A stretch of 64,000 nucleotides of DNA from Zanthoxylum bungeanum (Eukaryota; Streptophyta; Magnoliopsida; Sapindales; Rutaceae), in assembly GCA_019454045.1 (NCBI GenBank), contig SKCR01041860.1:1-64000 (forward strand). Reading direction: 5' to 3'. Position 1 is the stretch's first letter. The number at the start of each line of letters is the position of its first letter. Position numbers and translations under genes: made by a program. Positions 1-12,444 of the stretch are shown one piece after another. Below the pieces are notes generated by a model, which made no database searches, was not told where the DNA came from, and saw only the letters and a list, made by a program, of their open reading frames with translations.

Positions 1-370
1 TATATATTCATTTATTGTATTTTAAATGCTTAATCTTTCCTTGGGACAAATAATAGAACCAACAGTAAATGAGGTTTCTTTAGAAGTGTAGTGTAACGTG
101 GTAGAAGCAAATACTTGTGCTTGCGGGAGAAAGAAAGGGAGAGATTTGATCTAGGATCATTGTGTAAAGTATCCATCCGCACGTCATTATTATTTTTCAT
201 ATGCGCTTTATTATGTATTTAGAATGCATGTTTAACGGTGTATGATGATGAGACCTTAACAAAGATAATAAATTGGTTGCCAATTTGCACACGAAAAAAA
301 CCATCGCACAATATTAAGCATTTTTTTTCCTTCCATTAATTGTTTCTCACTCAAGATCTAAGACGACATT

Positions 371-750
371 GGTTTGTTGGCCAAAGTCAAGGCTTTGTCT
401 GTCGAAGATGTGTTTGAATCACGAAGGCTTTATTACATGTTAGTGTCTTGTCGAAGTTGTGGTTTGTTGGCCAAAGTCAAGACCACTTCTTGTCCATCGA
501 CATTGATTACGAAGCTTTCCATGGTCAATGGGTCGCGCTTAACTGGGATCACTAAGTTTGTTGTGCCAAAGCCGAGGCTTAGATGGTTCAGAGGAAAATG
601 GTTAGGTAATACATTGGATGTATTGGCATATATAAGATATATGTTTCAGACTTGGATGTCCCCCTACCGGATCTAGGAATTGGATTGGATCCAATCGATC
701 TTAGAGATCTACCTAGTTAATTATCATACAATTTATTGGCCAAAGTCAAG
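371..750 (+). repeat. Leader motif TTGGCCAAAGTCAAG, three copies
   Basis: The 15-base motif TTGGCCAAAGTCAAG occurs at about 377-391, 467-481 and 736-750 in the leader of Copia-A copy 1. The second Copia-A leader carries the same motif three times with similar spacing (41297-41676). The first half is the palindrome TTGGCCAA. A looser fourth version (TTGTGCCAAAGCC) lies near 560. No function is known to me; it may be an RNA structure or packaging element. Confidence 0.7.
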
Positions 751-1058
751 ATTGTGTGATATTTAACGGGATCCTAGCACACTAGGAAACGCGGTTTCCC
801 GAGTACTCGACAGAGGGTTAGAGGCTCGCCGAAAAATAGTGGGAGGCAAGAATTGAATTCGCAATATTCGTTCAATTGCTCGCCATACGCGCTCAAACAA
901 ATATCATTCGTCGTTATAAATTAAATGTTAGTTGGACTAATATTTAAATGTAATTTTAATAAATAGTTGGATTATATATTCAAACTATTCATTTATAGTT
1001 GATTTTATAATTGGATTATAATAATAAATATAATTGATTTTAATCTATTAAAATTATA

Positions 1059-1190
1059 GTTGATTAAATAGTTGGACTATTGTAATCATTATAATAAATA
1101 GTACCGAAATCGTTGATTAAATAGTGGACTATTGTAATCATTATAATAAATAGTACCGAAATCGTTGATTAAATAGTTGGACTATTAAAA
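1059..1190 (+). repeat. 52-53 bp tandem repeat, about 2.5 units
   Basis: Units beginning GTTGATTAAATAG start at 1059, 1112 and 1164. Each contains GGACTATTGTAATCATTATAA-like and GTACCGAAATC segments. The equivalent place in the second Copia-A copy (about 42080-42125) has a single unit, so the expansion happened in this copy or was lost from the other. Confidence 0.8.
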
Positions 1191-4100
1191 TCAAGATGAA
1201 ATTGAAAGATTAAAGTTTAATACATAATCCTAGGGAAAATGTATTTAAATGGCTTAATTTTCAAAATTGGGAATAAATTTCAGGATGGTCTTGGAAAATT
1301 TTAAGTTATTTTATTTGATAAAATAATATATTAGGCCTTAAGCCCAGAGTTAAGCAAATAGTAGAGCATGATCTTTGGAAGATCATGTAATAATAACTTT
1401 AGTGCTTAATCTATTATACATACCGCAGTAGGCTCCTTAATTTCATAATCAGAAATAAGGATTAGATCCTTAAAGTATGATAAAGAAATTGAAGGATCTT
1501 CATAAATCTATACTTAGATTTTAGAAGTACTAATATTGAAATAGTAAACTCTTGGAGAGTTGATGACTATTCTCAAGGAGATAAAGTCAAACTTTGCAAT
1601 TAGGCAAGTAGCGCTAGTCGCACCTTATTTCGATATTATAGAATGCCGAGGCTAGGCCAAAGGCTTCTGGAGTGCTGAAATAGGCAAAGGTAAAATCATT
1701 ATAATCTTCTAGGAAGATAAATGACATATCCCAAAATGTCTGCTAATTGTGGAAAACGGGATCGCGGAAGCGTGACTGCCGTTTGAACAAAGCAGAAATG
1801 AAGGAATTGAAGACGAGCAAGGCTCTGACTTCAAATATGTTTGTCCAAATATATTCACTACTAGTATTAAAATTGGATTTTAGATACTTAGTATGACATA
1901 TATATATTGATGTTTAGAATCTGCTATGAGCAGGATACTGACTTCAATAGAGATTTAATCTGCGAATCAGAAACGGTACGAAAGTCGATGTTTTAACCGT
2001 AGATACCCAAGTTTAAGAACAACCCTCGGGTGTATACCTAAATTTGGAAACTGTTATAATGTAACTAGTTTGACTAGATACATTATCTCCATATCAGTGT
2101 TTAACCCGCTGCGGGTGAACCTTTATATTCTAGAACACTAAAGTGTTTTATTATATAAAGATGATATTAAGATAAACACATTAGATGTGAATAACAGAAT
2201 TTATATTGTGAATATAAATAAATCTCGAATATATATATGACAAACAAATACCTCAAACTGATTTGATCAGAAGAAACTAATTGTGGAATTGTTGTCTGGA
2301 ACACAATTAAAACAAGAATCGTATATCCACGCTTTTGAAGAATGGATACTATGACTGTTTTGATTCCAATCAAATAAAGTCTACGAATCTAGTTTATTGG
2401 GCAAAGTGCCTAAAACACTATTTACTTGGTAAAAGTGTAAATGCCACCAATCTGTTAACCCTAGTTCATAGTGACGCAAGTGGGCCCATGTCTAGCTAGG
2501 CTAGATGTGGATATGAATATTTCGTGACCTATACGGATGTGGCATCGCGTAATGGTTATGTGCTTCTTTTGAAGAACATAAATCGGAAACTTTTATAGTT
2601 TCGACATGAAATGGACGAACAGATCGGCTATAGTATTATACCGTCATGATAAAACCGTAATGGAAAACATGATAAAACCGTAATGGAAAATACTTAAGCA
2701 ATAAGTTTCTTGTATACTTGAAATAGTATAGTATTCTTTCAAAAGATGACTCCTCCCGGAACACGTCAGTTTGACGGTGTGTTCGAACTGAGTAACCAAA
2801 TTTTGTTGGACATGATAAGGTTAATCATGAGTCACTCTGAGCTACCATTTCCTTCAACGGATAAGCATAAACAGTGCAGAGCTTATTTAGAATAAGGTTC
2901 CATTAAAATTTGTTTGACATATTTCATATTAGATATGAATAGGAAAGAAACCAGGTTTCTCATTCCTGAATATTTGGGTATGCTTGGCATACGTTTGGAT
3001 GATACCAAACTAAAACCCAAATTGGATAAGTGCCAATTGTAGGTTATCCTAGGGATACCATAAGTATTGTACTTAAACAAATCACAAGAGAACAATTAGA
3101 TTGTTGCTCACCATGCGGTTTTCCTAAGAGGAATACCGATATACAGTGGTAAGTGGGAGGATAGTAAAACTCGATGAAAATCAGAGTAATACTATTGAGG
3201 CATCGAATCCTAATGGAACATAAATAGTTCATCAAGGATGAAACTATTACCATTAATCTTCGAATACACAAGAACCGCGTAAGTCGGAGAGAGTCAGAAA
3301 ATAACCTGGGGTATGGGTTTCTGATCTCAACTCATAAATATATCTATCTTTTAAGATATACCAACTGACTACGTATGAGGTAGTGATACAAGGTATCGAC
3401 TCCCTATTATGACAAAGTGTCATAATATCTGAATTGGAATCCATGTAAATCAACCAAGTTGGGATACTAGTTGATGTACCGCAAGTCATTGTGCCTATGG
3501 TACTTTATAAGTCTTCAAGGAAGACATACGTGGATGGCAACATACCAACGTATAAAGCTAGGCTTTTAACGGAAAGGTATCGTTATCAACATTGTGTTGA
3601 TTATGATTCAACCTTTTACCTGTTGCCACGATAAATCCATTTGGATAATGCTTGCTATAGCTGCATGTTTCATGTATGAAATATGTCAGCATAACGGGAA
3701 AATCGCTTTCCTGAAAAGGAAACCTTTTGGAGGATGTTTATAACATCCTGTCGGTTTTGTCACACAAAAACTAGTAAACAAGGTTTGCAGGTTATTCGAT
3801 CCATGTTTGGATTGAAGCAAGCATAGGTTCTTGGAATTGTCATTTTGATGTAATCATAATAGATTATGATTTGATTCAAAACGAAATGATTCATGTGTAT
3901 ATAAGAGGGTTAATGGGAGCGCACTGACAGTGGTTGTCCTATAGAATAATGATAATATATGTCATTTCTTGGAAATGATATTCCCATAATAAACAATCGG
4001 TGAAAGATTGGCTTTCGAGAAAACTCTCCGAGAATTCGTACATTGAAAAATGTACGCGACCTGGTGTCTCATACGCTTTGAGCATATGGATTCACAAACA

Positions 4101-4659
4101 GGCCAATCCGAGTGATAGTCACTGGATTGAAGTTAAAAACATCTGTTAATATCTTAGAGAACTAAGGATGCTGTCTTAATCTGTGGAGATGGAGAACTTG
4201 AAGTGACTGGGATCACTGTAGCAAGTTTCATAACCGATAAGACGACTAAAAGTCGCAAACGGTACTATACAGTTTGAATAACGGAACAGTGAGCTGGAAA
4301 TCTTCCAAACAAGATACTGTTATCGAATAAACAACAAATGCGGGTTATTGCTGCAGCTGAAGCGGCAATAGAAGCCTTCTGGTTCGATAACAAATCTAAT
4401 TAGATTAGATATAGTTCTGTTAGCAGCTGAGCTAGGCGTCAGCACAGGCTAAAGAATTAATGGTCTCATCAACGATCCAGATACATACTTCGACTATTCA
4501 TCTGATTTGTTCGGATCATACATCGCGGCGATGTGATGATCAAATAAATCGCATCAGATGATAACCATGCAAATCCGTTAACGAAAGCATTTTCTCAGCA
4601 GAAGTTTGAGCGAACCGTACATAGTTCGGGTGTAGGACACTTAAGTGATTGGCTATAGG

Positions 4660-4672
4660 CCAAGTGGGAGAT
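4660..4672 (+). other. Polypurine tract of Copia-A copy 1
   Basis: The purine-rich CAAGTGGGAGA directly precedes the LTR start and matches the tract at 45641-45652. It primes plus-strand DNA synthesis in this class of element. Confidence 0.75.
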
Positions 4673-6731
4673 TATTGGACAATTATGACCCATAGCATCA
4701 CTATTTGTACAGATCACGGTGTTGTTAAACAAATTAACTATGTGACAAAGGAGATTGCACTCTTATCATTTGTGATTAGATCACCTAGAAATATAAATGA
4801 CAGGAGGTCCCTGTGATTTTTTCCTGGATTGAGAATGATATGAGACAGTATCAATCCATGAAGGATAAATCATTAAACATCCCTAGTCAGAGAATTATCG
4901 AGATTGGACATCGATGAATGCGTAAAAGACTAGTATTATATTTGTGCGCGTTGTGGGGACACAACGACATAGTACTCATATATTTGGGTATGGGATACTC
5001 ATGCAAGTGTAATATGAGGTTGTGTTTCACCGATGTTACGGGAAACAGCTTCGCTCTGGATAAGACCCCCTCGGAATTCCATTGGTAGTATGACTATGTG
5101 TCTATGGAAATCCGAAATCAGGGTAGGTGTATTTGGTCTTAACTTGAGACTTGCACCGCTAATACATACGACAATCAATATACTTTGGTTGAGGTCGTCC
5201 AGGGCTTTAACCGGTTCTGTGTACGCCAATATTGGTTATATTGAGAATCATAGTATGTTGGGTGTGATGTCAAGACGGAAGTGTCACTCCAGTCATATGG
5301 AGTAGATGATCACGCATGGATACAGAACTGGCTCTCTATATAAGGTTGCAATCGTCGGGATAATATGACTTGGTCATGATTTTCCGATATTAAAGAGACT
5401 AGTTGCTCGTAATCCGATATATGCTTTGTACGGGGCAGACATTGTACCAGCCCCAGGCCTCGCATGTGATCATCCGATACTGGAGAGAAATATGCAATAC
5501 TACGTATACTACGCCTGATACAGATCCTTTATTCCTGTAAGGATATTTCCAGAGAATTGGGTAGGCATGGTGCTTTGCTAGAGGCCAACCTTGTCTTATA
5601 AATCGGTATAAACGTAGTACGAGGTACTTACGTGTTTGGATAGTCCGACGACCGAATTTACTGCCAACATATCCGGGGATCTCATGGTCGCTTCCCAAAG
5701 ATTCACTGATGACGTATAATTCGCACTCTAAATTAATATGGGATTAATTAGATGAGAGAGAAAATTAATCTGGGATTAATTGCGGAGATATTTTATCCGG
5801 GATAAAATATAATTAAAGAGAGATAACGATTAATTTGGAATTAATCGATAAATTAATATATTTGATATATTAAAGGAAATTGGATTTCGACGCGGAATTA
5901 AAATTAGATTTTAATTCGGGCGAACAAATTAATTTAGAATTAATTCGTTAGCGACATGAATAGTGATTTCGCTAGGCGTAATCATTTAATTACGACGCAA
6001 CGGAAAATTCTTTAATTTGGAATTAGCGAACCGAGCCCGAGATTATTTGCGAGCGCATTTACATTTCGAATTTGAATGCGGTACGTCAAATCAAGCGTTA
6101 AATCGCTAGTCGCATCTAGCGTCACATCAAGCGTCAAATCATGTCACTTTGAGTGATGTGACAATTGATTGGATTGATTGATTGATATGACTTGATGTGA
6201 GTTGATAGAAGTGGTTGGTATGGCTTTATTGTTTGACTTGTATAAAGCCAATTTTTGTGGAAAATCCATTTATTATTTTTGGAAAATATATAAATGGATT
6301 TGTTACACAAAATACTAATTAATTCAACACATTTTCTCTTCTCATCTCTCTCCCTCATCTCACGCCCAAAGGGCTCCAAAAACCTCACTGGTTGTTGGAC
6401 ACTGCCGAATGCAGTGGGAAGCAAGAGTGATGGTTTTGCGACAAAATCATCAAGTGCTAGCACACTTACGAGACATGCAAAGGTGATAGGGAAGTCCACC
6501 CATGAGCCGGAATTCGTTTGACAAAGCTTGGAGCTTGTTCTAGGAGCATCAATGGACGCCAAAATGGAACAGACCAGTGAGCTCACTGCCGCAGTTCACG
6601 AGGCAGAAAATTTAAATTTTGTTGCCTCCGCGTCGCTCAACCGATCGATGTAAATATTCGCGACTTCTCGAATGTATTCACTTATGTTTCATGCTTTATT
6701 TGTGATCCTTGGGACCCTTAGATTTCTAACA
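4673..6731 (+). mobile_element. Copia-A LTR (copy 1)
   Basis: About 2.06 kb LTR, beginning TATTGGACAATTATGACC (originally TGTTGG) and ending CTAACA. It matches the LTRs at 37754-39734, 45653-47745 and 63477-64000. A good TATA-type sequence (TATATAAAT) lies at 6287-6295. The left side is a polypurine tract, as for a 3' LTR, yet the right side carries a primer-site-like sequence, as for a 5' LTR. The short open frames inside it are accidental. Confidence 0.85.
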
Positions 6732-6747
6732 ATGGTATCGAAAATCT
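6732..6747 (+). other. Primer-binding-site-like sequence after Copia-A LTR
   Basis: ATGGTATCGAAAATCTC follows the LTR end. It resembles ATGGTATCAAGAGCC after the LTR at 39734 and the general TGGTATCAGAGC site for initiator tRNA-Met, with mismatches. If real, this LTR also served as the 5' LTR of a second, now lost, internal region. Confidence 0.5.
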
Positions 6748-7199
6748 CATGTTCGAGTCAATAACAAACTTATTAACAAAATAAAAATGCACACATATAT
6801 ATGTTAATACAAACTCAGAAGTCATAACTCATGTTATCTTTATATCTTATATACTAAATTTATCTATATATCTTATATACTCAAATGGTTCATAATTTAT
6901 CATCACATACATATTCAAACAGTATACCAATGCGTATACATATGTTTATACATATACTTATACATACACATACCATTACGAGTTCATACGCTTACATGCT
7001 TCAATACATACAAGTAGACATCAAACTCATCAAATATTTTATTTCATATCATAGCATTATCCTCAAACATATCACTTCATATCATAGTATTAAAAAAATA
7101 CATACCTGTGGTGGTTGATTATCTTAACCATACGTAACCTCATACTCCATACCCAAAACCACCTCTTATTTATCCCCTATTTATCCTAATATGTCAATC

Positions 7200-7254
<55 letters not shown>

Positions 7255-7269
7255 ATTTAAAACACGAAT
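6748..7269. other. AT-rich spacer with (TA)n tract
   Basis: No gene is recognisable. The stretch is rich in ATACATA-type words. The segment 7201-7258 is an almost pure (TA)n microsatellite. A short open frame at 6885-7118 is low-complexity and not credible as a gene. Confidence 0.7.
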
Positions 7270-7674
7270 TCACCAATTCAAGTTATCATCGTATGGGTTA
7301 CTTACTTGTATTTACAAGCACTCTAGATCCTAGTCATATCAAGATTTTGAGGCCATATACGAACTCCAAACGATCCCACGAACGCGATGAAATCAACAAA
7401 ATTCCGATTGGAGCTACTGTTCACCATGGGTCAATATTCAGTGAATCTTTCTCCCTCATTTCGCGTGAAACTGTGTACGGAATGAAAAATCGATCACCGC
7501 CTACTTGTACTACTCTCCAAGAGCTTCGATTTGGCGGGTGGCTTGAGCTGTGAAACGAAGTGACGAGCCGGGATCAGGAAAATCCAACTCTCATGTTTCT
7601 CTCTCCCATGATCACCACAAGATGAAGGGGTGGTCGGTGTACCTCCTTGATGGTCGTGCCGACCGGTGTTGGCC

Positions 7675-7679
7675 TGCAG
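7675..7679. repeat. Target-site duplication, left (TGCAG)
   Basis: TGCAG left of the Copia-D LTR faces GGCAG at 10025-10029 on the right, a five-base direct repeat with one mismatch. It supports the LTR being a single insertion unit. Confidence 0.55.
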
Positions 7680-10024
7680 TGTTAGGGATATGCCCTATAC
7701 CCAACTTATGGATGGGCTATATGTACATGTATTTGTAATATTTTCATTAATTAATAAAATGGAAATCTTTATTATACGTGTCTTACATAACTTATATGAA
7801 TCATCACACTGTAATAAAGCCCTTGGAGTAATAAGACAATGGCTTCCACGCCTTATGAGAATCATTACTTTTAAATGTTCCTAGTCATAGTTTTGTGAAT
7901 AATTTGGGCGTCCAAAAAATGGAGAGACTAGCATGATGATATGATCCACCCTTAAGTGGGGTAGCCGATCTCATAAGCTACTAGCGGAGATCCGTCCGCT
8001 TGGTGTATCACATGGATGCATGAATTGCTCGTGTCCATCGAACTGATCAACAAAAGTTTTCATATGGAGTGTTTATCCTATGTGTCTGTGAGAACATTCA
8101 TGTATCGATTATATGACTAGTCCTTAGACTTGAGGTCTTTACAATCTTATCTGTGGATCAAATAACTTTGACATTTTGTTTCCTCGGTTCAAAAGATCCG
8201 GTCATATGGGTATAATTGGGTCATTTGTTGAAACACATGATGTTTGTAAAGATACAGCAGAGATTCACCACTTTCTCGGATAATATTTTCTTATAAGAGT
8301 AGTATTCCAGTTCGCGGGTGTGTGATTAGTGCTTGAGACTGTGGTCACAGCGGAAGAATCATGTGAGATTCTTGGGTTAGCACGATTCATGACATTATCA
8401 ACATCATACCTTTGACCATATGGGTAGACACTTTCCGTACCCTAGGTCAATAGTGGGGATACAGTGAGGCGATGGATCGTATCATATGTAAATCGCATAC
8501 AAAATGGGTATATATATCCTTCTCATTTGGGGGCCTTGGCATGTTGCTAGATGTCAACCTTGGTCATTGAAATCGAACGACCATCTGATCGAAGGATAAT
8601 TTACATTCGATTAAATTATCACGATTCATTTCATGTCCAACTTGAGGGGAACCCAAAAGGTCACACACAATAAAGTCTTAATCAATGGTTAACAGTGCAC
8701 AGTACAAATATAACAACATATATGATTGCTGTCGGAATTGTTCATAAATGGTTCAATGTGTTTAATTATTGAACATATCATTTATGAGGTTCCATAATGG
8801 CTTAGGGATTGGTGAATGACGATGGGGGCAGTTTGATAATTGGAATAAAAACAAATTTACTATTCACGTGAATAGTAAAAACAATTTTGTTATTTGTTTT
8901 GAATTCCAATTCGGCCCAAACTCTTATTAGGGTTTTATAATCTCATTAAACCACTAAATTAAGATCCAATAACTAAGATTAAATTAGCTTTTATCCCACA
9001 TCGGATTCTTAATTAATTTTGTTATCTTTGGAGCACTATATAAACCCAAAGAATTCTTCACAAAATTTTACACCAAACCTTTCATATCTTGGGTTTATAT
9101 ACGTGAGCAACTCTAAAGTTTAAGAGTAAGCCACTGGTTTTGAGGATCCTAAAGTCTAATTGACTAGAGGAACCTCGAGTTAAAAGTTTTGAGGTATTTG
9201 CCTAGGCTAGCACCAAGGGCAAAATACCTGTGCAATCAAGGCATAATCTTGCCGTTGAGTTTTTGCTTTGGTGTGTGCATCTTTGGAGGCCACACACTTG
9301 GGTGGTTATTTGGAACTTGGAAGAGCTTAATGAGTTCGAGAAAAGCTTGTAGATTAGAGGGATGACTGGAGGAGTCTTCGGTTCAAGTAAGTCTTTTTCT
9401 TTCTTTATTTTAATTAGAGTTCTTATGATAGTTAGCATGTTTGGGTTTATGTTCTTTGCATGTTTTATAAGTTTTATGCTTAGAATATATAGTAACATGC
9501 CTAGGCTTGTAGAATAATCAAAACAAATGGGTCTTGGGCAAATGGAAAGCGGCATAATAATTTTTAATTTTCCGCTGCGCACTCACGGCCGCTTCCCAAC
9601 AGTTAAAAAGTTTTGAGGTATTTGCCTAGGCTAGCACAAAGGGTAAAATACCCGTGCACTCAAGGCGTAGTCTTGCCATTGGGTTTTGGCTTCGGTGTGT
9701 GCATCTTTGGAGGCCACACACTTGGGTGGCTCGTTGGAACGAGGAAGAGCTTGCTGAGTTCGAGAAAAGCTTGTAGATTGGAGGGAGGACTGGAGGAGTC
9801 TACAGTTCAAGTAAGTCTTTTTCTTTCTTTATTTTATTTAGAGTTCTTATGATAGTTAGCATGTTTAGGTTTATGTTCTTTGCATGTTTTATTAGTATTA
9901 TGCTTAGAATATATAGTAACATGCTTAGGCTTATAGAATAATCAAAACAAATGGGTCTTCGGCAAAGGGAAAGCGGCATAATAATTTTAATTTTCCACTG
10001 TGCACTCGCGGCCGCTTCCCAACA
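7680..10024 (+). mobile_element. Solo Copia-D LTR
   Basis: The sequence starts TGTTAGGGATATGCCC and ends CGCTTCCCAACA, with five-base near-identical flanks and no internal region on either side. This is the picture of a solo LTR left by recombination between the two LTRs of a full element. The TGTTAGGGATATGCCCTA opening is typical of plant copia LTRs (recalled, not searched). The last 423 bases are duplicated in tandem. No protein-coding content. Confidence 0.75.
9179..10024 (+). repeat. 423 bp tandem duplication at the LTR 3' end
   Basis: Segment 9179-9601 and segment 9602-10024 are head-to-tail copies. Both run from GTTAAAAGTTTTGAGG to GGCCGCTTCCCAACA and differ by roughly 5 percent by eye. 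Each ends in a legitimate LTR terminus. The duplication therefore covers what is probably R-U5, and may reflect a reverse-transcription or recombination accident. Confidence 0.85.
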
Positions 10025-10455
10025 GGCAGGCCGTTGACGTGATCACCAAAGCGGATGATTGTGATTTTTGGGGGTGAGGGGTCGTGTTGGGTATTTAAGT
10101 TTCTTTTGCCATTTTCGTTAATTAAGAAAATATTGGGTATATATAGAAAAGTTTCAGAAAATTATGTTTTTACCCCCCGTGAAATTACAATTAGATCCCT
10201 ATTATGGGGCATTCACGGAAAATTCACATTTTGAAGCCATTCTTATACAAATTTCAAAAAGTGTTCAACACGAAAGTTGTTTCTCGAAAAACGAGTCTGA
10301 TGGTTCAAGAATCAGCTCAATTGAGTTCGTTTGCTATTTTTACAGCCAAAATAACAAATTTTTACACGTATATCAATATAAATAGAAATTACGTAATTGG
10401 TCTTTGAAACCACATGTTTTCCAATGCAATGAAGCTTCACTTTCAAATATTCAGA

Positions 10456-11957
10456 TGTAAAATCCCGAGTTCTTAGGAACACTATTGAAGAGTTTCCGAA
10501 TTAAAGATAAAGATTTGGAACGGGATGTTAATCGAAAATCAGAATTTATGTGTTGGAAAATAGTTTTGAATATTTTAAAGTGAAGCTTGGTTTCGTTGGA
10601 AAACGCGTGGTTTCGAGAACCAGTTACGCTAATTCTAATTTTATCATTCTACGCGTAAAAGAATATTGTTTCGGCTATAAACCTTTCAAACGAATTCTGA
10701 TTGAGCTGATTCTTGAACCATTGGACTCATTTTTCCGAGACGAACAACTTTCAAGTTGAATATTTTTCGAAATGCTCACATGAAGGGCACAATTTTGAGA
10801 ATTTCCGAAATGGTCCATAAAGAAAGAAAAAAGTGCAAATTCGTGGGGGCCTAGTGGTAATTTTTGAAACTTTTCTATATAAACCTATAAGTTTCTAAAA
10901 ATTGAAAAATACTTATAATTTCTCTAAATCCTCAAATACGACCTCCACCCCCCCCCCCAAAATGGAAGCCATCATCCTCACCTTGAGCCGACCACACTCC
11001 AGCCATCACCGACCGGCGTACCACAACAGAAAAGATCCCTGGCTCACCCCCACCCTCCATCTTCCGATGGCCTGCCAAGGGACGTCGGAATCCGGTAAAA
11101 CCAAGGTGATTTACGCGCACATATGGGTCTCTCGATCCCGGTTCGTCGCTCCATTTCACGGCCCGAACTACCCACCAAATCGAAGCTATTAGAGAGTATT
11201 ATAAGATGGTATTTATGATTTTTCTGATCCATTCTCGGTTGTACGCAAAATGAGAGAGGAAAATTCAAATGAATAGTGAACCATGGTGAACAGTATCTCC
11301 GATCGGAATTCCATCAATTCGAGCGCGTTCGTGGGATCTTTTGGAGTCCGTATATGGCCTCGAAATCTCGGTATGACCTCCCGGTAAAAATCCACAAATT
11401 TCAAGTTTATAGTTAAATGTTCGGATGTATCCAATAGATTCGTAGAGTAGAGTATTGATATAAATTGAATTATTTGAGTGTTAGTATATTGAATATGAGC
11501 ATTTGGTAGGATCCGAGTGAAAACAGAACGAGTTTGATCGATCCGACAGAATATGTAAGTTTTCGGTAAAAGTAGGTTTTTGCGTATAAAGATTTGTTTT
11601 GGTTTTGATGATAGTTACAAGTTATTATTATATTACGAACATGTTTGAATATGTTCGGAGGGTTCGGGACCCTTCCGTATCGTTTGCGGAAATTTTTTTG
11701 AAAGATTTTTCCAAAAATACATAAACTGAGAATTTAATTTAACCGACCATTTAGGTTAGTTTATAATGATATTTTAAGAGTAATGGAACTGAAAACATTG
11801 AAAACGGATTTGAATTGGTTGTTCCGAAAAGTTCTGGGATTTTATTGTAGTTTAATCGAGAACTTCGTAAGTCGTGTTCTTGATGATGATTTGCCATTTG
11901 TTTTGGCAGACTTGACAAGAACCTGGAGTGCTCGTGAAGCCAGGTAAGTAACCCATG
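10456..11957 (+). mobile_element. Right inverted arm: Tekay/Del-like gypsy LTR
   Basis: Begins TGTAAAATCCCGAG, which fits the start of a gypsy LTR, and ends near GCTCGTGAAGCCAGGTAAGTAACC. A TATA-type CTATATAAACC lies at 10875-10885, followed by a C-rich segment with an eleven-base C run near 10948. Its inverted relative lies to the left and the two meet head to head near 10455. A copia fragment cuts it on the right. Short open frames on both strands are shadows. The lineage assignment is from general resemblance only. Confidence 0.5.
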
Positions 11958-12444
11958 CAATGATCTGCAATTGAGAGGCTATACTGATGCTGACTGGGGA
12001 GGAGATTTAGATGAAAGAAAATCTACCTCCGGTTTTGTTATCTTGCTAAACAATGGTGTCATTTCATGGAGCAGTAAGAAACAATCTTGTATAGCCTTAT
12101 CCATAATGGAGGCTGAATTTGTGGCCTTTTCATCAGCAGTACAAGAGGCTGTGTGGTTGAAAAGGTTCTTGGATCATTTGGGTATGTCAAATGGAGCTTC
12201 TAGTATAGTATTAGTTAACTGTGATAGTGAAGCAACGATAGCCTACACAAAAGATCCAAAATTCCATTGTAAAATGAAACATATAGATACCAAATATAAC
12301 TTTGTGAAAGACATAGTTGCACGAGAAGAGGTAAACATGAATTACATTTCTACGCAAGAAATGGTAGCAAATCCATTAACCAAGCCTGTTCCTAGAGATG
12401 TCTTTGTTAGACATGTAAAAACTCAGGGATTGTGTAAATGTTAA
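11958..12444 (+). pseudogene. Copia-B RNase H C-terminal fragment
   Basis: The frame reads from DLQLRGYTDADW through STSGFV, SKKQSCIALS, EAEFVA, the CDSEAT block, KMKHIDTKYNF and NPLTKP to a stop at 12444. These are the ordered motifs of Ty1/copia RNase H, including the acidic residues of TDADW and MEAEF. Everything upstream (gag, protease, integrase, RT) is missing, cut at the gypsy LTR-like arm, so it is a dead 3' remnant with no start codon of its own. The frame itself is undamaged for about 160 codons, which suggests a modest age. Confidence 0.9.

Larger units (their letters stand above)
1..4672 (+). mobile_element. Copia-A copy 1, decayed internal region (leader, gag-pol remnants)
   Basis: Ty1/copia internal region that enters from beyond the left edge and runs to the LTR at 4673. 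It aligns by eye along its length with 40950-45652. Readable landmarks in order are a gag zinc-knuckle trace near 1738-1785, an integrase catalytic block (HSD-x-SGP) near 2463-2490, the integrase tail (HHAVFLR-like) near 3102-3132, the integrase/RT linker (RYGFLIS-like) near 3310, RT traces at 3440-3960 and an RNase H region to about 4600. Stops and frameshifts occur every few tens of codons, so no protein can be made. Copia identity is well supported by the order gag, integrase, RT, RNase H. The sub-lineage (Angela/Tork-like wording of motifs) is a guess. Confidence 0.85.
7270..10455 (-). mobile_element. Left inverted arm: gypsy LTR-like sequence split by a solo LTR
   Basis: Excluding the insertion at 7680-10024, this sequence is the inverted counterpart of 10456-11957. 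The reverse complement around 7370-7560 (GATCCCACGAACGCG, TACTGTTCACCATGG, AGCTTCGATTTGG) matches 11350-11180. The part at 10130-10450 pairs with 10890-10550 (AAGCTTCACTTT, GAACCAT, GATTCTTGAACCAT). The arm is shorter than its partner because about 560 bases corresponding to 11365-11930 are missing. Wording such as GTGCTCGTGAAGCC-GGTAAGT in the partner recalls Tekay/Del LTRs, which is an inference only. Confidence 0.6.

Noticed and set aside
7201..7258. (TA)n tract as a functional element
   Set aside because: Simple microsatellite, common in plant intergenic DNA.
11044..11434. Minus-strand open frames of about 74 codons in the right arm
   Set aside because: Overlapping frames on both strands within an LTR-like arm; not conserved in the left arm.
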